A stretch of DNA of 64,000 bases from Gaiella sp038230035 (GTDB lineage Bacteria; Actinomycetota; Thermoleophilia; Gaiellales; Gaiellaceae): positions 26,094-90,093 of the forward strand of contig JBBRNX010000013.1 in assembly GCA_038230035.1 (NCBI GenBank), written 5' to 3'. Below the pieces are notes generated by a model, which saw only the letters and a list, made by a program, of their open reading frames with translations, was not told the origin of the DNA and ran no database searches. The translations under genes were made by a program, and so were the position numbers. Of this stretch, positions 1-9,074 are shown piece by piece. Positions within the stretch are counted from its first letter, which is position 1; each line of letters starts with the position of its first letter.

Positions 1-978
1 ACCGGCGGTGCCGGGTTCATCTCGTCGAACGTCGTTCGACACCTGCTTGCCAATACCCCGCACGAGGTCGTCTCGCTCGACGCGCTCACCTACGCCGGCA
101 GCCTCGCCAACCTCGCCGACGTGCTGAGCCACGAGCGGCTCTCGTTCGTCCATGGCGACATCCGCGACGTCGACCTCGTGCGCCGGGTGGTTGCGGAGGT
201 GGACGTGATCGTGAACGCGGCGGCTGAGTCGCACGTCGAGAAGTCGATCCAGGAGGGCGCGTCCGAGTTCGTCACGACGAACGTCGAGGGCACGCAGATC
301 CTGCTCGACGCAATCCGCGAGACGCCCGTCGAGCGCTTCCTGCTCATCTCGTCGAGCGAGGTGTACGGCACGGCCGAGGCCGACCCGATGGGCGAGGAGC
401 ATCCGCTCAACCCGCGCAGCCCATATGCCGCGACGAAGGCCGGCGGCGACCGGCTCGCGTACAGCTACGCGGTGACGTACGACATGCCGATCGTGATCGT
501 GCGGCCGTTCAACAACTACGGGCCGCGGCAACACCCGGAGAAGGTCGTGCCGCGCTTCATCATCCAAGCGCTGCAGGGCGAGGCGTTGACCGTCCACGGC
601 GACGGCCACGCGAGCCGCGACTGGCTGTGGGTCGACGATCACGCCGAGGCGCTCGAGGTGCTGATCGACGCACCGCTCGAGCCGTTGGCAGGCGAGGTTG
701 TGAACATCGCGACCGGAATCGACATCTCCGTGAACGACATCGCCGCGCTCGTGCTCGACGCGGTCGGCAACCCGGCCGCGAGCGTCGAGTACGTCGACGA
801 GCGGCCCGGCCAGGTCGACCGGCACATCGGCTCGACCGACAAGCTGGAGCGGCTCACCGGCTGGCGCGCAAAGACGAGCTTCGCCGAGGGGCTCGAGCGG
901 ACGGTGACCTGGTACCGCGAGAACGAGGTGTGGTGGCGGGAGCTCCTGCAGCGCGCCGAACGCGTCTCCTCGTCCTAG
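1..978 (+). CDS. NAD-dependent 4,6-dehydratase/epimerase of the extended SDR family (5' end missing)
   Basis: The reading frame is open from base 1, which falls inside the NAD-binding loop (TGGAGFIxSN), so only a few N-terminal residues are missing. The active-site region reads SSSEVYG, followed by a YAATK motif, then RPFNNYGPRQ and RDWLWVDDHAEA, all typical of nucleotide-sugar 4,6-dehydratases and decarboxylases. RmlB (dTDP-glucose 4,6-dehydratase) normally has T-D-E before VYG; here the Asp is Ser. That arrangement is closer to GDP-mannose or LegB-type UDP-GlcNAc dehydratases and UDP-glucuronate decarboxylases, so the substrate is left open. The product would be a 4-keto sugar nucleotide, which suits the aminotransferase at 2119-3255. 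It is the first visible gene of a cytoplasmic sugar-nucleotide unit. Confidence 0.85.
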   Translation, partial: TGGAGFISSNVVRHLLANTPHEVVSLDALTYAGSLANLADVLSHERLSFVHGDIRDVDLVRRVVAEVDVIVNAAAESHVEKSIQEGASEFVTTNVEGTQILLDAIRETPVERFLLISSSEVYGTAEADPMGEEHPLNPRSPYAATKAGGDRLAYSYAVTYDMPIVIVRPFNNYGPRQHPEKVVPRFIIQALQGEALTVHGDGHASRDWLWVDDHAEALEVLIDAPLEPLAGEVVNIATGIDISVNDIAALVLDAVGNPAASVEYVDERPGQVDRHIGSTDKLERLTGWRAKTSFAEGLERTVTWYRENEVWWRELLQRAERVSSS

Positions 979-2135
979 GGGCCGGCGCCGCGCAGCTCGG
1001 GTTGCTCGAGGCTGCGCAGCGGCGTGGCGACCTCGAGGTGATCGCGGTGGATCGGGATCCGGGAGCTGTCGGCTTCGCGTTCGCCGACACGCGCGCGGTC
1101 GTCTCGACCGAAGACGAGGCGGCGGTCGAGCGCCTCGCCCGATCCGAGCGGGTGGCAGGGATCGTGTCTCCGGGGGCGGATTGGCCGGTCGGCGTGGCGG
1201 CGCGGATCGCCGAGCGGATGGGCTTGCCGCATCCGATCAACGCGCAGACGGCTTCGCTCGCGACGACGAAGTCGCGCCAGAGAGAGCGGTTTGCGGCGGC
1301 GGGGGTCGAGCAGCCGCGGGTCTTCGGGCCTGGTGAGGCACCGTCGATTCCGTGCGTCGTGAAGGCGCCGGATCGTCAGGGTCAGCGCGGGCTCACGCTC
1401 GTGCGCGATCCCGGCGAGCTTGGGGCAGCGGTGGAGGCGGCGGTTGCGGAGTCGCGTAGCGGGTCGTATCTCGCCGAGGAGCTCGTCGACGGGCCCGAGG
1501 TCACGGTCAACGCCTTTTCCTTCGACGGTGAGTTCGTCCCCTTGGCGGTGACCGATCGTCTGACGGCTGAGCCGCCCGCGTTCGGGGTCGCGCTCGCGCA
1601 TGTCTGGCCGAGCGTGCACGACGCCGGGGCAGCCGCCGGGGCGGCGGGGCGTGCGGCTGCTGCGCTGGGGATCCGGAATGGACCCACGTACACGCAGGTG
1701 CGTCTCGGTCCGGATGGGCCACGTGTGATCGAGCTCGCGGCTCGACTCGGAGGCGGCCATGACGCAGAGCTTGTGGAGGTCGTAACGGGCCACGACCTGA
1801 ACGGACTGGCGATCGCGGTCGCGCTTGGGGAGAAACAATCCCGCGTGCCTGTCACGGGACAGGTACCGCGGGTCGCCGGCGCGGTTGTTTCCTTCCTCGT
1901 CCCGCCCGAGGGAGTGTTACGCGTTGTCCACAACGTCGAGGACGCGGAGGTGGTCGACGGTGTCCGTTGGGTACGTGTCTACCGCCGACCCGGCTGGCGA
2001 TTCGGCCCGCTCCGGCGCGGTGCCGACCGGGCCGGAGCGATTCTGGCCGTCGGCGACGACCAGGAGGACGCACTCGGCCGCGCTCGCCGTGCGGCGGAGA
2101 CCGTACGCTTCGAGGTCGATGTCGACACGCCGTAA
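930..2135 (+). CDS. ATP-grasp ligase
   Basis: The N-terminus has a Rossmann-like pre-ATP-grasp motif (LLVLGAGAAQLG), followed by the ATP-grasp fold with the nucleotide-binding stretch VVKAPDRQGQRG and the metal-binding signature IELAARLGGGHD. It resembles carbamoyl-phosphate-synthase-type and PylC-type carboxylate-amine ligases, which join an acyl-phosphate to an amine. In this locus it may attach an amino acid or other acyl group to an amino sugar; that is an inference. No ATG exists near the beginning. GTG at 930 or 933, inside the end of the upstream gene, is the best available start, so the first residues are uncertain. Its end overlaps the aminotransferase gene by 17 bp. Confidence 0.75.
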   Translation: MVAGAPAARRTRLLVLGAGAAQLGLLEAAQRRGDLEVIAVDRDPGAVGFAFADTRAVVSTEDEAAVERLARSERVAGIVSPGADWPVGVAARIAERMGLPHPINAQTASLATTKSRQRERFAAAGVEQPRVFGPGEAPSIPCVVKAPDRQGQRGLTLVRDPGELGAAVEAAVAESRSGSYLAEELVDGPEVTVNAFSFDGEFVPLAVTDRLTAEPPAFGVALAHVWPSVHDAGAAAGAAGRAAAALGIRNGPTYTQVRLGPDGPRVIELAARLGGGHDAELVEVVTGHDLNGLAIAVALGEKQSRVPVTGQVPRVAGAVVSFLVPPEGVLRVVHNVEDAEVVDGVRWVRVYRRPGWRFGPLRRGADRAGAILAVGDDQEDALGRARRAAETVRFEVDVDTP

Positions 2136-3255
2136 CACTCGCCGTTCGCATCAGTTGGGCTTCCAGCCGCCCGCGATCGGGGAGGAGGAGATCGCCGCGG
2201 TCACGGACGTTCTCCGCTCCGGCTGGCTGACGACCGGGCCGAAGGCCGCACTGCTCGAAGAGCGGATGGGCGCGTACCTGGAAGTCGAGCACGTTCTGGC
2301 GGTCACCTCCGGAACGGCTGCGATGCACCTCGCGCTGCTTGCTCTCGGTGTCGGCTCGGGCGACGAGGTGATCACGTCACCGATCACCTGGCCGGCGACC
2401 GCCAACGTCATCGAGCACTGCGGCGCGACGCCGATCTTCTGCGACGTCCGCCCGGGGGATCTGAACATCGACACGCGCCTTCTCCCGGAGCTCGTCACCG
2501 AGCGGACGAAGGCGATCATGCCGGTCGACCTCGCCGGCCAGCCCTGCGACCTCGATCCGATCGTCGCGCTTGGCTTACCCGTCGTCGAAGATGCCGCCCA
2601 CGCGCTCGAGGGCGTGTACCGCGGCCGGAAGGTGGGCTCGATCGCCGATGCGACGTGCTTCTCGCTGTATGTGACGAAGAACGTTGCCGCTGGTGAGGGC
2701 GGCCTTATTGCCACCAACCGCGACGACGTGGCCGAGACGATCCGCAACATGCGCCTCACCCGGCGCAGCGGCGCCTCCCACTACGACCAGGTGACCCCGG
2801 GGTTCAAGGCGAACCTGGCCGATGTGCTGGCTGCGGTCGCCCTCGTCCAGTTCGACAAGATCGACGACCACGCAGCGATCCGCGCGCGTCAATTCGGCCT
2901 CTACGACGACGGACTCGCCGACCTCGCGGGAATCACGCCGTTGACCCGCGACGCGCGTGACACCCACGCGTTGCACCTCTACGTGATCAGGATCGACGCG
3001 GAACAGGCGGGCGCCGGCCGCGACCCCTACCAGCACGCCCTCGCCGAGGAGCTGATCTCCACGAGCATCCACTTCCTACCCGTCCACAAGCTGACGTGGT
3101 TCCGCGAGCGCTACCCGGATCAGCCACCACTTCCCGTGGCCGAGAAGGCCGGTGAGGACGTTCTCTCGCTGCCGCTCTCACCTGCGCATTCGGACGAGGA
3201 CATCCTCGACGCGGTCGACGCGATCCGACGCGTCCACGAGCGCTTCACCGCATGA
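2119..3255 (+). CDS. DegT/DnrJ/EryC1/StrS-family PLP aminotransferase
   Basis: This 378-residue protein has the fold and motifs of sugar-nucleotide aminotransferases. GEEEIAAV and GWLTTGP lie near the N-terminus, SGTAAMH at residues 64-70 binds the cofactor phosphate, EDAAHA contains the Asp (158) that contacts the PLP ring nitrogen, and Lys187 in the YVTKN segment is the Schiff-base lysine. It would transaminate a 4-keto (or 3-keto) sugar nucleotide such as the product of the dehydratase at the left edge, giving an amino sugar for the polysaccharide. ATG 2119 was chosen because it gives a normal family N-terminus and overlaps the previous stop. The stop overlaps the next ATG (ATGA). Confidence 0.93.
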   Translation: MSTRRNTRRSHQLGFQPPAIGEEEIAAVTDVLRSGWLTTGPKAALLEERMGAYLEVEHVLAVTSGTAAMHLALLALGVGSGDEVITSPITWPATANVIEHCGATPIFCDVRPGDLNIDTRLLPELVTERTKAIMPVDLAGQPCDLDPIVALGLPVVEDAAHALEGVYRGRKVGSIADATCFSLYVTKNVAAGEGGLIATNRDDVAETIRNMRLTRRSGASHYDQVTPGFKANLADVLAAVALVQFDKIDDHAAIRARQFGLYDDGLADLAGITPLTRDARDTHALHLYVIRIDAEQAGAGRDPYQHALAEELISTSIHFLPVHKLTWFRERYPDQPPLPVAEKAGEDVLSLPLSPAHSDEDILDAVDAIRRVHERFTA

Positions 3256-4223
3256 GACGCGCGGTGCGGATCGGCGCCACCATTGCCTTTACGGGCCTCG
3301 CCGTCGGCTATCTCGTCTGGAAGATCGACCTTGGCAAGACCGCCGACGTTCTGCGGGACGCGAGCCTCTGGTGGTTCGGTCTGGCCATCGCGATCATGAT
3401 CCTGACCGTTCCGCCGATGGCGCTCCGCTGGCAGTGGCTGCTCGCCGCACAGGGGATTCACGAGCGTTACACGTGGCTCGTGAGATCGTATTTCGTGTCC
3501 TTCACCGCAGGGCAGATCCTGCCGACGTCGATCGGCGGCGACGCGGTGCGAATCTTCGAGACCTCGAAGCGCAACCAGGGCCGAACCGCCGACCTGACTG
3601 CGATCGTCCTGCTCGAGCGCGGACTCGGCGGCGCCGGCACCGTGCTTCTCGGTGCCATCGGCTTTGTGCTCGCGATTGGCCGCTACCACGTCGGCGCCTA
3701 CCTCTGGCTGGAAGGCGCCTTTGTTGCCGGGACGCTCGTGCTGCTGACCCTGTTCTTCGCGCGCGGCGTCCGGCCGTACCTCGCACGGGCGGCGCCGCTC
3801 CTGCGCGTGCTCCGGATCGAGCGCCACGTGCGGGCGTTCTACGAGGGCGTGCATCACTTCCGCGGTCATCCGCGCCTGCTGCTCGGCGTCTTCGCGTGGA
3901 CGACGGCGCTCCAGGCGATCCGCGTTCTCGCGATCTGGGCGACTGCACGCGCTGTCGGGATCGAGATCGGTCCGCGCCTGTACTACGTGATGGGGCCGCT
4001 GTTCTTCCTCGTGCTGCTCGTACCGTTCACGCTGAACGGGTTTGCCGTGCGTGAGGCGTTCTTCGTCAGCTTTCTAGGCAGCGCCGGAGTTCCCGCCGAC
4101 CAGGCGTTCGCCGCCGGGTTCCTGTTCTTCCTCGTCACCGTTGCGCTGGCGACTCCGGGCGGGCTCATCCTCCTGTGGGAGGGCCTTCGCGGCGGCGCCC
4201 GCACGCGCGTCGAGCATGGCTGA
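3252..4223 (+). CDS. Lysylphosphatidylglycerol synthase TM-region (UPF0104) / flippase-like membrane protein
   Basis: A 323-residue integral membrane protein with about eight hydrophobic segments. The conserved core around residues 85-125 contains FTAGQILPTSIGGDAVRI and LLERGLGG, hallmarks of the LPG-synthase transmembrane-region family (also called flippase-like). Members without the catalytic GNAT-like domain are common in polysaccharide clusters, where they may move a lipid-linked intermediate across the membrane; this protein lacks that extra domain. It starts in the ATGA overlap with the aminotransferase and overlaps the next glycosyltransferase by 8 bp, so it is translated within the same operon. 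Confidence 0.85.
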   Translation: MRRAVRIGATIAFTGLAVGYLVWKIDLGKTADVLRDASLWWFGLAIAIMILTVPPMALRWQWLLAAQGIHERYTWLVRSYFVSFTAGQILPTSIGGDAVRIFETSKRNQGRTADLTAIVLLERGLGGAGTVLLGAIGFVLAIGRYHVGAYLWLEGAFVAGTLVLLTLFFARGVRPYLARAAPLLRVLRIERHVRAFYEGVHHFRGHPRLLLGVFAWTTALQAIRVLAIWATARAVGIEIGPRLYYVMGPLFFLVLLVPFTLNGFAVREAFFVSFLGSAGVPADQAFAAGFLFFLVTVALATPGGLILLWEGLRGGARTRVEHG

Positions 4224-5112
4224 CCCCGACCCTTCCCGTGCGGTCGTCGTTGCGACCTACAACGCTCTGCCGTGGCTCGAGCAGTGCCTGGAGAGCGTCG
4301 CCGGTGTCGGCACGGTCGTCGTCGACAACGGCTCGACCGACGGGACAGTCGCGTTCGCCCGACAGCACTTCCCGGCCGTCACCGTCGTCGAACAGGAGAA
4401 CCTCGGTCTTGCCGCCGCCTGGAACCGGGGCCTCGCGGCAACCGACTCCGACTACGTCCTGATCCTGAACGCCGACGCGTGGCTCACCGCCGGATCGCTG
4501 GATCGGCTCGTCGCGTTTGCAGAGTCGCGTCCCGACGCCGCGGTCGTCGGCCCGCGGTTGCTGAATCCGGACGGGACGCTCCAGCGCTCGGTGCGTGGTT
4601 TCCCGACCCCGTGGCGTCTTGCGACCGAGTACTTCTTTCTGCGCAAGCTCGCGCCCCGATCGCGGCTCTTCAACGCGTTCTACGCCTCGGGCTTCGACCA
4701 CGACGAGGTGCGGGAGGCCGAGTTTCTGATGGGCGCCTGCTTGCTCGTACGGCGCTCGGCGATCGCGGCCGTCGGGCCGCTCGATGAGGCGTTCTTCCTC
4801 TTTAGCGAGGAGACCGACTGGTGTTACCGCTTCGCGCAGGCGGGCTGGAAGGTGCTGTTCTATCCGGGAGCGGAGTGCGTCCATGTCGGCGGCGCGTCGC
4901 ATGGCGGGCTGCTCTATCGCGAGAACCTGCGAGGCCATCTCCGGTTCCTCGCCAAGCACCGCGGCAGACGCTCCGCCGAGCGCGCGAGGCTGCTGCTGCG
5001 CGTTGCGCTGCGTCTGCGCGGGAGGCTGTTTCGAGGTGAGCGCGGTCTGATGTACCGCGATGCCGCGACCTGGCTCGGTACGGGCGACGTGCCGCACCTG
5101 CTCGAGCGATGA
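4216..5112 (+). CDS. GT2-family glycosyltransferase (rhamnosyltransferase-like)
   Basis: A 298-residue GT-A fold enzyme. Near the N-terminus are VVVATYN and VVDNGSTDGT (nucleotide binding), then LILNADAWL, which carries the DxD-like metal site. In the C-terminal half, EFLMGACLLVRRSAI and EETDWCYR are typical of the WbbL-like rhamnosyltransferase branch. It should transfer a sugar from a nucleotide donor to a lipid-linked oligosaccharide on the cytoplasmic face. ATG 4216 overlaps the upstream gene by 8 bp and gives the expected N-terminus; the stop overlaps the next start in ATGA. The donor sugar cannot be read from the sequence. Confidence 0.9.
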   Translation: MADPDPSRAVVVATYNALPWLEQCLESVAGVGTVVVDNGSTDGTVAFARQHFPAVTVVEQENLGLAAAWNRGLAATDSDYVLILNADAWLTAGSLDRLVAFAESRPDAAVVGPRLLNPDGTLQRSVRGFPTPWRLATEYFFLRKLAPRSRLFNAFYASGFDHDEVREAEFLMGACLLVRRSAIAAVGPLDEAFFLFSEETDWCYRFAQAGWKVLFYPGAECVHVGGASHGGLLYRENLRGHLRFLAKHRGRRSAERARLLLRVALRLRGRLFRGERGLMYRDAATWLGTGDVPHLLER

Positions 5113-7061
5113 GCTCGATCCTCCTCCTGGTGCGGCTGACGCTCGCAACGGGCGTCGTGCTCCTGCCGGGCTGGATCGTCGCGCGTGCGGTGGGCGTGCG
5201 CGGAGCTTCGGCGACGCTGAGTTGGGCGTTGGTCGTCGTCTTCGGCGCACTCGGCGTGACCTTCTTCGTGCGCGGCACGCTGACGCTGACGCTCGTGCTG
5301 CTGCTGGTTATGGGCGCGGCTGTGTTGCCGTTCACGCGTGGCGGCGGTAAGGAGCGCGCGCCGCGGTGGACCGCGGTCGCCGTTGGGGGCGCCGTCGTGG
5401 GGTTGCTGCTCTGGCACGTCGCCGGCGAGGTTGCTGGTGACGGACTGTTCCATTTGGCGCGCGTGCGCAAGCTCGTCGAGCTCAACGGCCTGTCGCTGCA
5501 TCGCGTCGGTGGGTTTCCCGACGGAGGTCTCCATCCGGGCTACGCGTTCCCACTGTGGCACGGGTTCCTCGCGCTGGTCGCAAAGGTCGCGGGCGTCGAT
5601 CCGGCGCGGGTCGTGTTGCACGAGTCGACCGTGCTCGCACCGCTCGCGCTACTGACCTCGTACGAGGCGGGCTGGGCGCTCTTCCAGCGTGTCTGGGCTG
5701 CAGCCGCCGCAGCGGCTGCGACCGTGGCGCTCGCAGCGTTCGCCGCGGGGCACGGCGGCGCGTACACGTCGCTCGCGCTCCCTGCGACGGTGTCGCGCCA
5801 GATCCTGGCGCCGGCAGTCCTCGCGCTCGCCTTCGCGACGATCCGAACGCCGACCCGCGGTCTGGTTGCTTCGACAGCGGCTGCCTCACTTGCGCTCGTC
5901 GTCGTACACCCGCCCTACGCGCTGTTCGTCCTTGTCCCGTTCGTCGGCTTTCTCATCGTGCGCATTGCTTGGACGCGCGAAGACGTGCGCTCGGGCGCGC
6001 TCGCACTCGTCGCGCTCGCTCTACCGGCGGCGGCCTTCGCCGCGTGGCTCTACCCGATCCTGCGCGATACGCGTTCCGTGTCGCCAGGTTTTGTCGAGAA
6101 GGTGCGCGGTATCGCCCAGTACCACGACCAGCTCGTGGTCTCCTCACTGCACCGTTTCCATCTGGCGCCAGAGCTCTTCGGCCGGACCGGTGCGGTTGCC
6201 GTTGCGGCGCTGCTGCTTGTGCCGTTCGCAGGGCTTGCGGCGCAGCGCCGCTGGGCCGCCTACATCGTCGGCGCGACGCTGGCGGTGCTCGGGCTGACAC
6301 TCGTCTCGCAGCTGTTCGTCCCGTTCTCGGATGCGGTGTCGCTGTCGCAGGCGCGGCGTTTCGCCGGCTTCCTGCCGTTCGCGTTCGCCTTTGCGGGCGG
6401 CCTCGGTGTGCTTGCCGGGCTCGTCGGTCGGTTCGTGGTGCCGATCGCGCTTGCAGCGGGGATCGCCCTCCAAGTGGCCTATCCCGGCGACTTCGGCGCC
6501 GGCTTGAAGAGCGGGCTGCCAGCGTGGCCGACGTGGGTTGCGGCTGCAGGTGCCGTGATCGCGCTCGCGGTCGGCCTCCGGACACTGGGCGTCTGGAGAA
6601 CCGAACCGCGCGAAGCGCCGGCCGGTTTCGCGGCGGCGGTGCTCCTTCTACCGGTGGCGATTCACGGCCTCGCGCACTGGTCGCCGATCAGAGCCGACAC
6701 CGCGTACGCGCTGACACCCGGGCTCGTCCATGCGCTCAGGACGGACGTTCCCGGCGGCGACGCGGTCTACTCCGACCTCGAGACGAGCTATCGGATCGGA
6801 GCCTACGCCCCCGTCTACGTGTGCAACGGCCCGCCCGGGCACGTGGCGAACACAAAGCTCGACCGTCCGTACGCGCGTCGGCGGGAGCTCAGACGTTTCC
6901 TCCGCACGGGCGATCTTGCGATCCCGAGACGGTGCGGCGCACGCTGGCTCGTCGTCGACCGCTCGCGATCACAACGGCACTTCAAGCTGCGCGTCGTCTA
7001 TCGCGACGGCCGCTACACGCTCTACCGGATCGGCTCGACGGTGGCCGTGACCTCCGGATAG
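5109..7061 (+). CDS. Large multi-pass membrane protein, probable GT-C-type glycosyltransferase
   Basis: This 650-residue protein has roughly a dozen strongly hydrophobic segments in residues 1-500, then a soluble C-terminal domain of about 130 residues. The first large loop after residue 110 contains GDGLFHLARVRKL, with acidic and His residues at the place where GT-C enzymes carry their catalytic loop. The layout suggests a polyprenyl-phosphate-sugar-dependent glycosyltransferase acting outside the membrane, but no named family is certain. It closes the left operon, starting in an ATGA overlap with the GT2. Its last 40 bp overlap the convergent gene at 7022-9022. Confidence 0.75.
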   Translation: MSSILLLVRLTLATGVVLLPGWIVARAVGVRGASATLSWALVVVFGALGVTFFVRGTLTLTLVLLLVMGAAVLPFTRGGGKERAPRWTAVAVGGAVVGLLLWHVAGEVAGDGLFHLARVRKLVELNGLSLHRVGGFPDGGLHPGYAFPLWHGFLALVAKVAGVDPARVVLHESTVLAPLALLTSYEAGWALFQRVWAAAAAAAATVALAAFAAGHGGAYTSLALPATVSRQILAPAVLALAFATIRTPTRGLVASTAAASLALVVVHPPYALFVLVPFVGFLIVRIAWTREDVRSGALALVALALPAAAFAAWLYPILRDTRSVSPGFVEKVRGIAQYHDQLVVSSLHRFHLAPELFGRTGAVAVAALLLVPFAGLAAQRRWAAYIVGATLAVLGLTLVSQLFVPFSDAVSLSQARRFAGFLPFAFAFAGGLGVLAGLVGRFVVPIALAAGIALQVAYPGDFGAGLKSGLPAWPTWVAAAGAVIALAVGLRTLGVWRTEPREAPAGFAAAVLLLPVAIHGLAHWSPIRADTAYALTPGLVHALRTDVPGGDAVYSDLETSYRIGAYAPVYVCNGPPGHVANTKLDRPYARRRELRRFLRTGDLAIPRRCGARWLVVDRSRSQRHFKLRVVYRDGRYTLYRIGSTVAVTSG

Positions 7062-9022
7062 CGCACCGCCGGCACGATCTGGACGTCGAAGCCCGAGCGG
7101 GTCGCCTCGCTGCGGAAGTCGGCTTGCGCGGCGGCCGGCTTTGGCACACCGGTCACGACGACGCGGAACGTCGAGCAGCCAGTCTGCTCGATGTGCGCGC
7201 CGAAGCCGACCGCTGCTGCCTTCTTCAGCACCTCGCGTCCATCCGTATAGCTGACGTCGGCGGCGAACACTGCGTCGAGAAGCTGGCCTGGAGTCGTCGA
7301 GATATGGCAATCGTCGAGCGTGGACGCGCGTGTGGGCGTGCCGTTCACGAAGACGGCGTAGATCTCGGGTTGCTCGCCGACGAGCGTCAGCCCGGGGCAT
7401 TGCGACCACGAGAGGGGATCGGCGGACGTCCCGACCACATGCGCTGCGATGTCGGCGCTCTCGCCGCCGGTCAGCAGCGCGAAGTAACGCGCGTCGGCGA
7501 CGTCGGCGCACGACTTCGGGTACTCGACGGACACCTGGCCGGGGAAGAAGTACTTCAGCCGGCCGTCGCCCGTCACGATCTTCTGACCGGGGCCGACGTT
7601 TGCGCGGGCCAGGTCGAGCTCGTACGAGAACGGTCCGTACGCATAGTTCTCGATCCGTGCCTGGTCGCCCCAGCCCGACCGGCCGAGGTCGCGGAGGCCG
7701 CGCCAGCCGCTCGCGCCGAGCCCGTCGATCGAGGTCAGGTTCGCGGCGACGAGCAGCGTGAGAGCGGCCACGGGCACGAGCGCGACGGTGGGTTTCAGCC
7801 GGACGAGCGACCTGCCGGCGACCGCCAGCGCGGCACCAGCGAGGAGGACAGCGGGTGGCCAGGCGGGGCTCAGAAAGCGGACGTCGTCGCTGCGCAGCGC
7901 GAGACCTATGACGAGACCGGGAGCGAGCCAGACGAGGAGCGCGCCGTACCCGTTGCGGCCGAGCGCGTCCTCGGAGCCGAGGAACGGCGCCGCAATCAGG
8001 CACAGAGCCAGCGTGACGAAGCCGATAGCGCCCAGGGTCACGCCACCTGCAAAGGGATACGGGCGTCCGCCGTCCGCGACGATCGGTCCGGCGATCGACC
8101 AGCCGACGGCCGCAGGCGCAGCGACTGCAAGGGCGAGGCGCGCTCGCGCTCCGGCGACCCGCGCCAGCCCGTAGACGAGCCCGTAGAGAACGGGTAGGCG
8201 TGCCGCGTTGCCGAGCCAATCTCCGCGCACGATCCGCTCCCAACGCTGCGCGGCGCCCTGCGCGAGGTAGTAGTCGGTGTTGCCTGCGTGAAGGAAGCCG
8301 TAGAGCGACTGATGGAGTTGGTGCGCCTCGACGACGTCGTAGGCGAGTGCTGCCGCGACGCCGACCGCGAGCGCGGCGAGCCCTTCGACGAGACGTCTGC
8401 GCTCCACGTGAGGCACGACCAACGGCGTCGCGCAAGCGATGCCGGCGAGCGCGATGAGACCCGTCGGCTTCGACAACACCGCTGCCGCTGCAGCCAGCGC
8501 CGTCAGCGGCAGGCGAATCCATGCCGGCGTGCGAGACCACAGAGCAGCGGCTGCGAGCACGGACATCGCAGCGACAGGAACGTCGGTCATCCCAGCGGCG
8601 GCATACGTCGCGAACACGGACGACGACAGGGCTACCGCAACCGCAATCGCTCGCAACAGATCGTCGCGCTTCCCGAGCTGCCCGGCGACGACCCAGACGC
8701 CGCCGACGAACGCCACCGCGAAGGCGACGCTCAACGAGCGACCTATCCATTCGTGGTATCCGAGCCAGCGCCAGGCGTATCCCTGACCGATGTAGAACAG
8801 CGGCCGGTTCAGGTTTGTCGCGATCACATCGGAGAACACGTGTTGCCCGGCGGCGATCTGGCGCGACCACGCGCCGAAGGCAAGCGAATCCCAGGAGCGG
8901 TAGGGCATGACGGCGGCGACGAACAACGAAGCCGCGAGAAACACGCCGCCGAGGAGCGCGATCTGCAGCCGCAGGATGATCCGCAACGCGCGCGGCAAGC
9001 TCGTCTCCATCGTCCGAAGCAT
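7022..9022 (-). CDS. GT-C-like (PMT/ArnT type) membrane glycosyltransferase
   Basis: About 666 residues, with a dozen or so membrane segments and a C-terminal extracytoplasmic domain of roughly 200 residues. The loop after the first membrane segment reads MPYRSWDSLAFGAWSRQIAAG and is followed by a run of the type seen in dolichol/polyprenol-phosphate-sugar-dependent GT-C enzymes, where an early-loop acidic residue is catalytic. TAAAGMTDVPVAA matches the second periplasmic loop of that fold. The start is uncertain: ATG at 9022 or 9010 fits best, and a longer frame upstream would run into the divergent promoter region. It stands alone on the minus strand and overlaps its convergent neighbour by 40 bp. 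Confidence 0.8.
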   Translation of the reverse strand: MLRTMETSLPRALRIILRLQIALLGGVFLAASLFVAAVMPYRSWDSLAFGAWSRQIAAGQHVFSDVIATNLNRPLFYIGQGYAWRWLGYHEWIGRSLSVAFAVAFVGGVWVVAGQLGKRDDLLRAIAVAVALSSSVFATYAAAGMTDVPVAAMSVLAAAALWSRTPAWIRLPLTALAAAAAVLSKPTGLIALAGIACATPLVVPHVERRRLVEGLAALAVGVAAALAYDVVEAHQLHQSLYGFLHAGNTDYYLAQGAAQRWERIVRGDWLGNAARLPVLYGLVYGLARVAGARARLALAVAAPAAVGWSIAGPIVADGGRPYPFAGGVTLGAIGFVTLALCLIAAPFLGSEDALGRNGYGALLVWLAPGLVIGLALRSDDVRFLSPAWPPAVLLAGAALAVAGRSLVRLKPTVALVPVAALTLLVAANLTSIDGLGASGWRGLRDLGRSGWGDQARIENYAYGPFSYELDLARANVGPGQKIVTGDGRLKYFFPGQVSVEYPKSCADVADARYFALLTGGESADIAAHVVGTSADPLSWSQCPGLTLVGEQPEIYAVFVNGTPTRASTLDDCHISTTPGQLLDAVFAADVSYTDGREVLKKAAAVGFGAHIEQTGCSTFRVVVTGVPKPAAAQADFRSEATRSGFDVQIVPAVRYPEVTATVEPIR

Positions 9023-9061
9023 GCGGGAGCGCCCGGCCGGAGCCGCCGAGCACGCGCCGAG

Positions 9062-9067
9062 TAGCAT
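9062..9067 (+). promoter_or_regulatory. -10 box TAGCAT of a leaderless promoter
   Basis: TAGCAT ends 7 nt before the GTG at 9075. This places the likely transcription start on or next to the start codon, and no Shine-Dalgarno sequence is present. Confidence 0.6.
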
Positions 9068-9074
9068 CGCCGGG

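Noticed and set aside
5555..8197. 880-residue plus-strand open frame
   Set aside because: It runs through two real genes in another frame, is rich in Arg and Ala with no motifs, and has no promoter or ribosome binding site. It is a GC-rich shadow frame.
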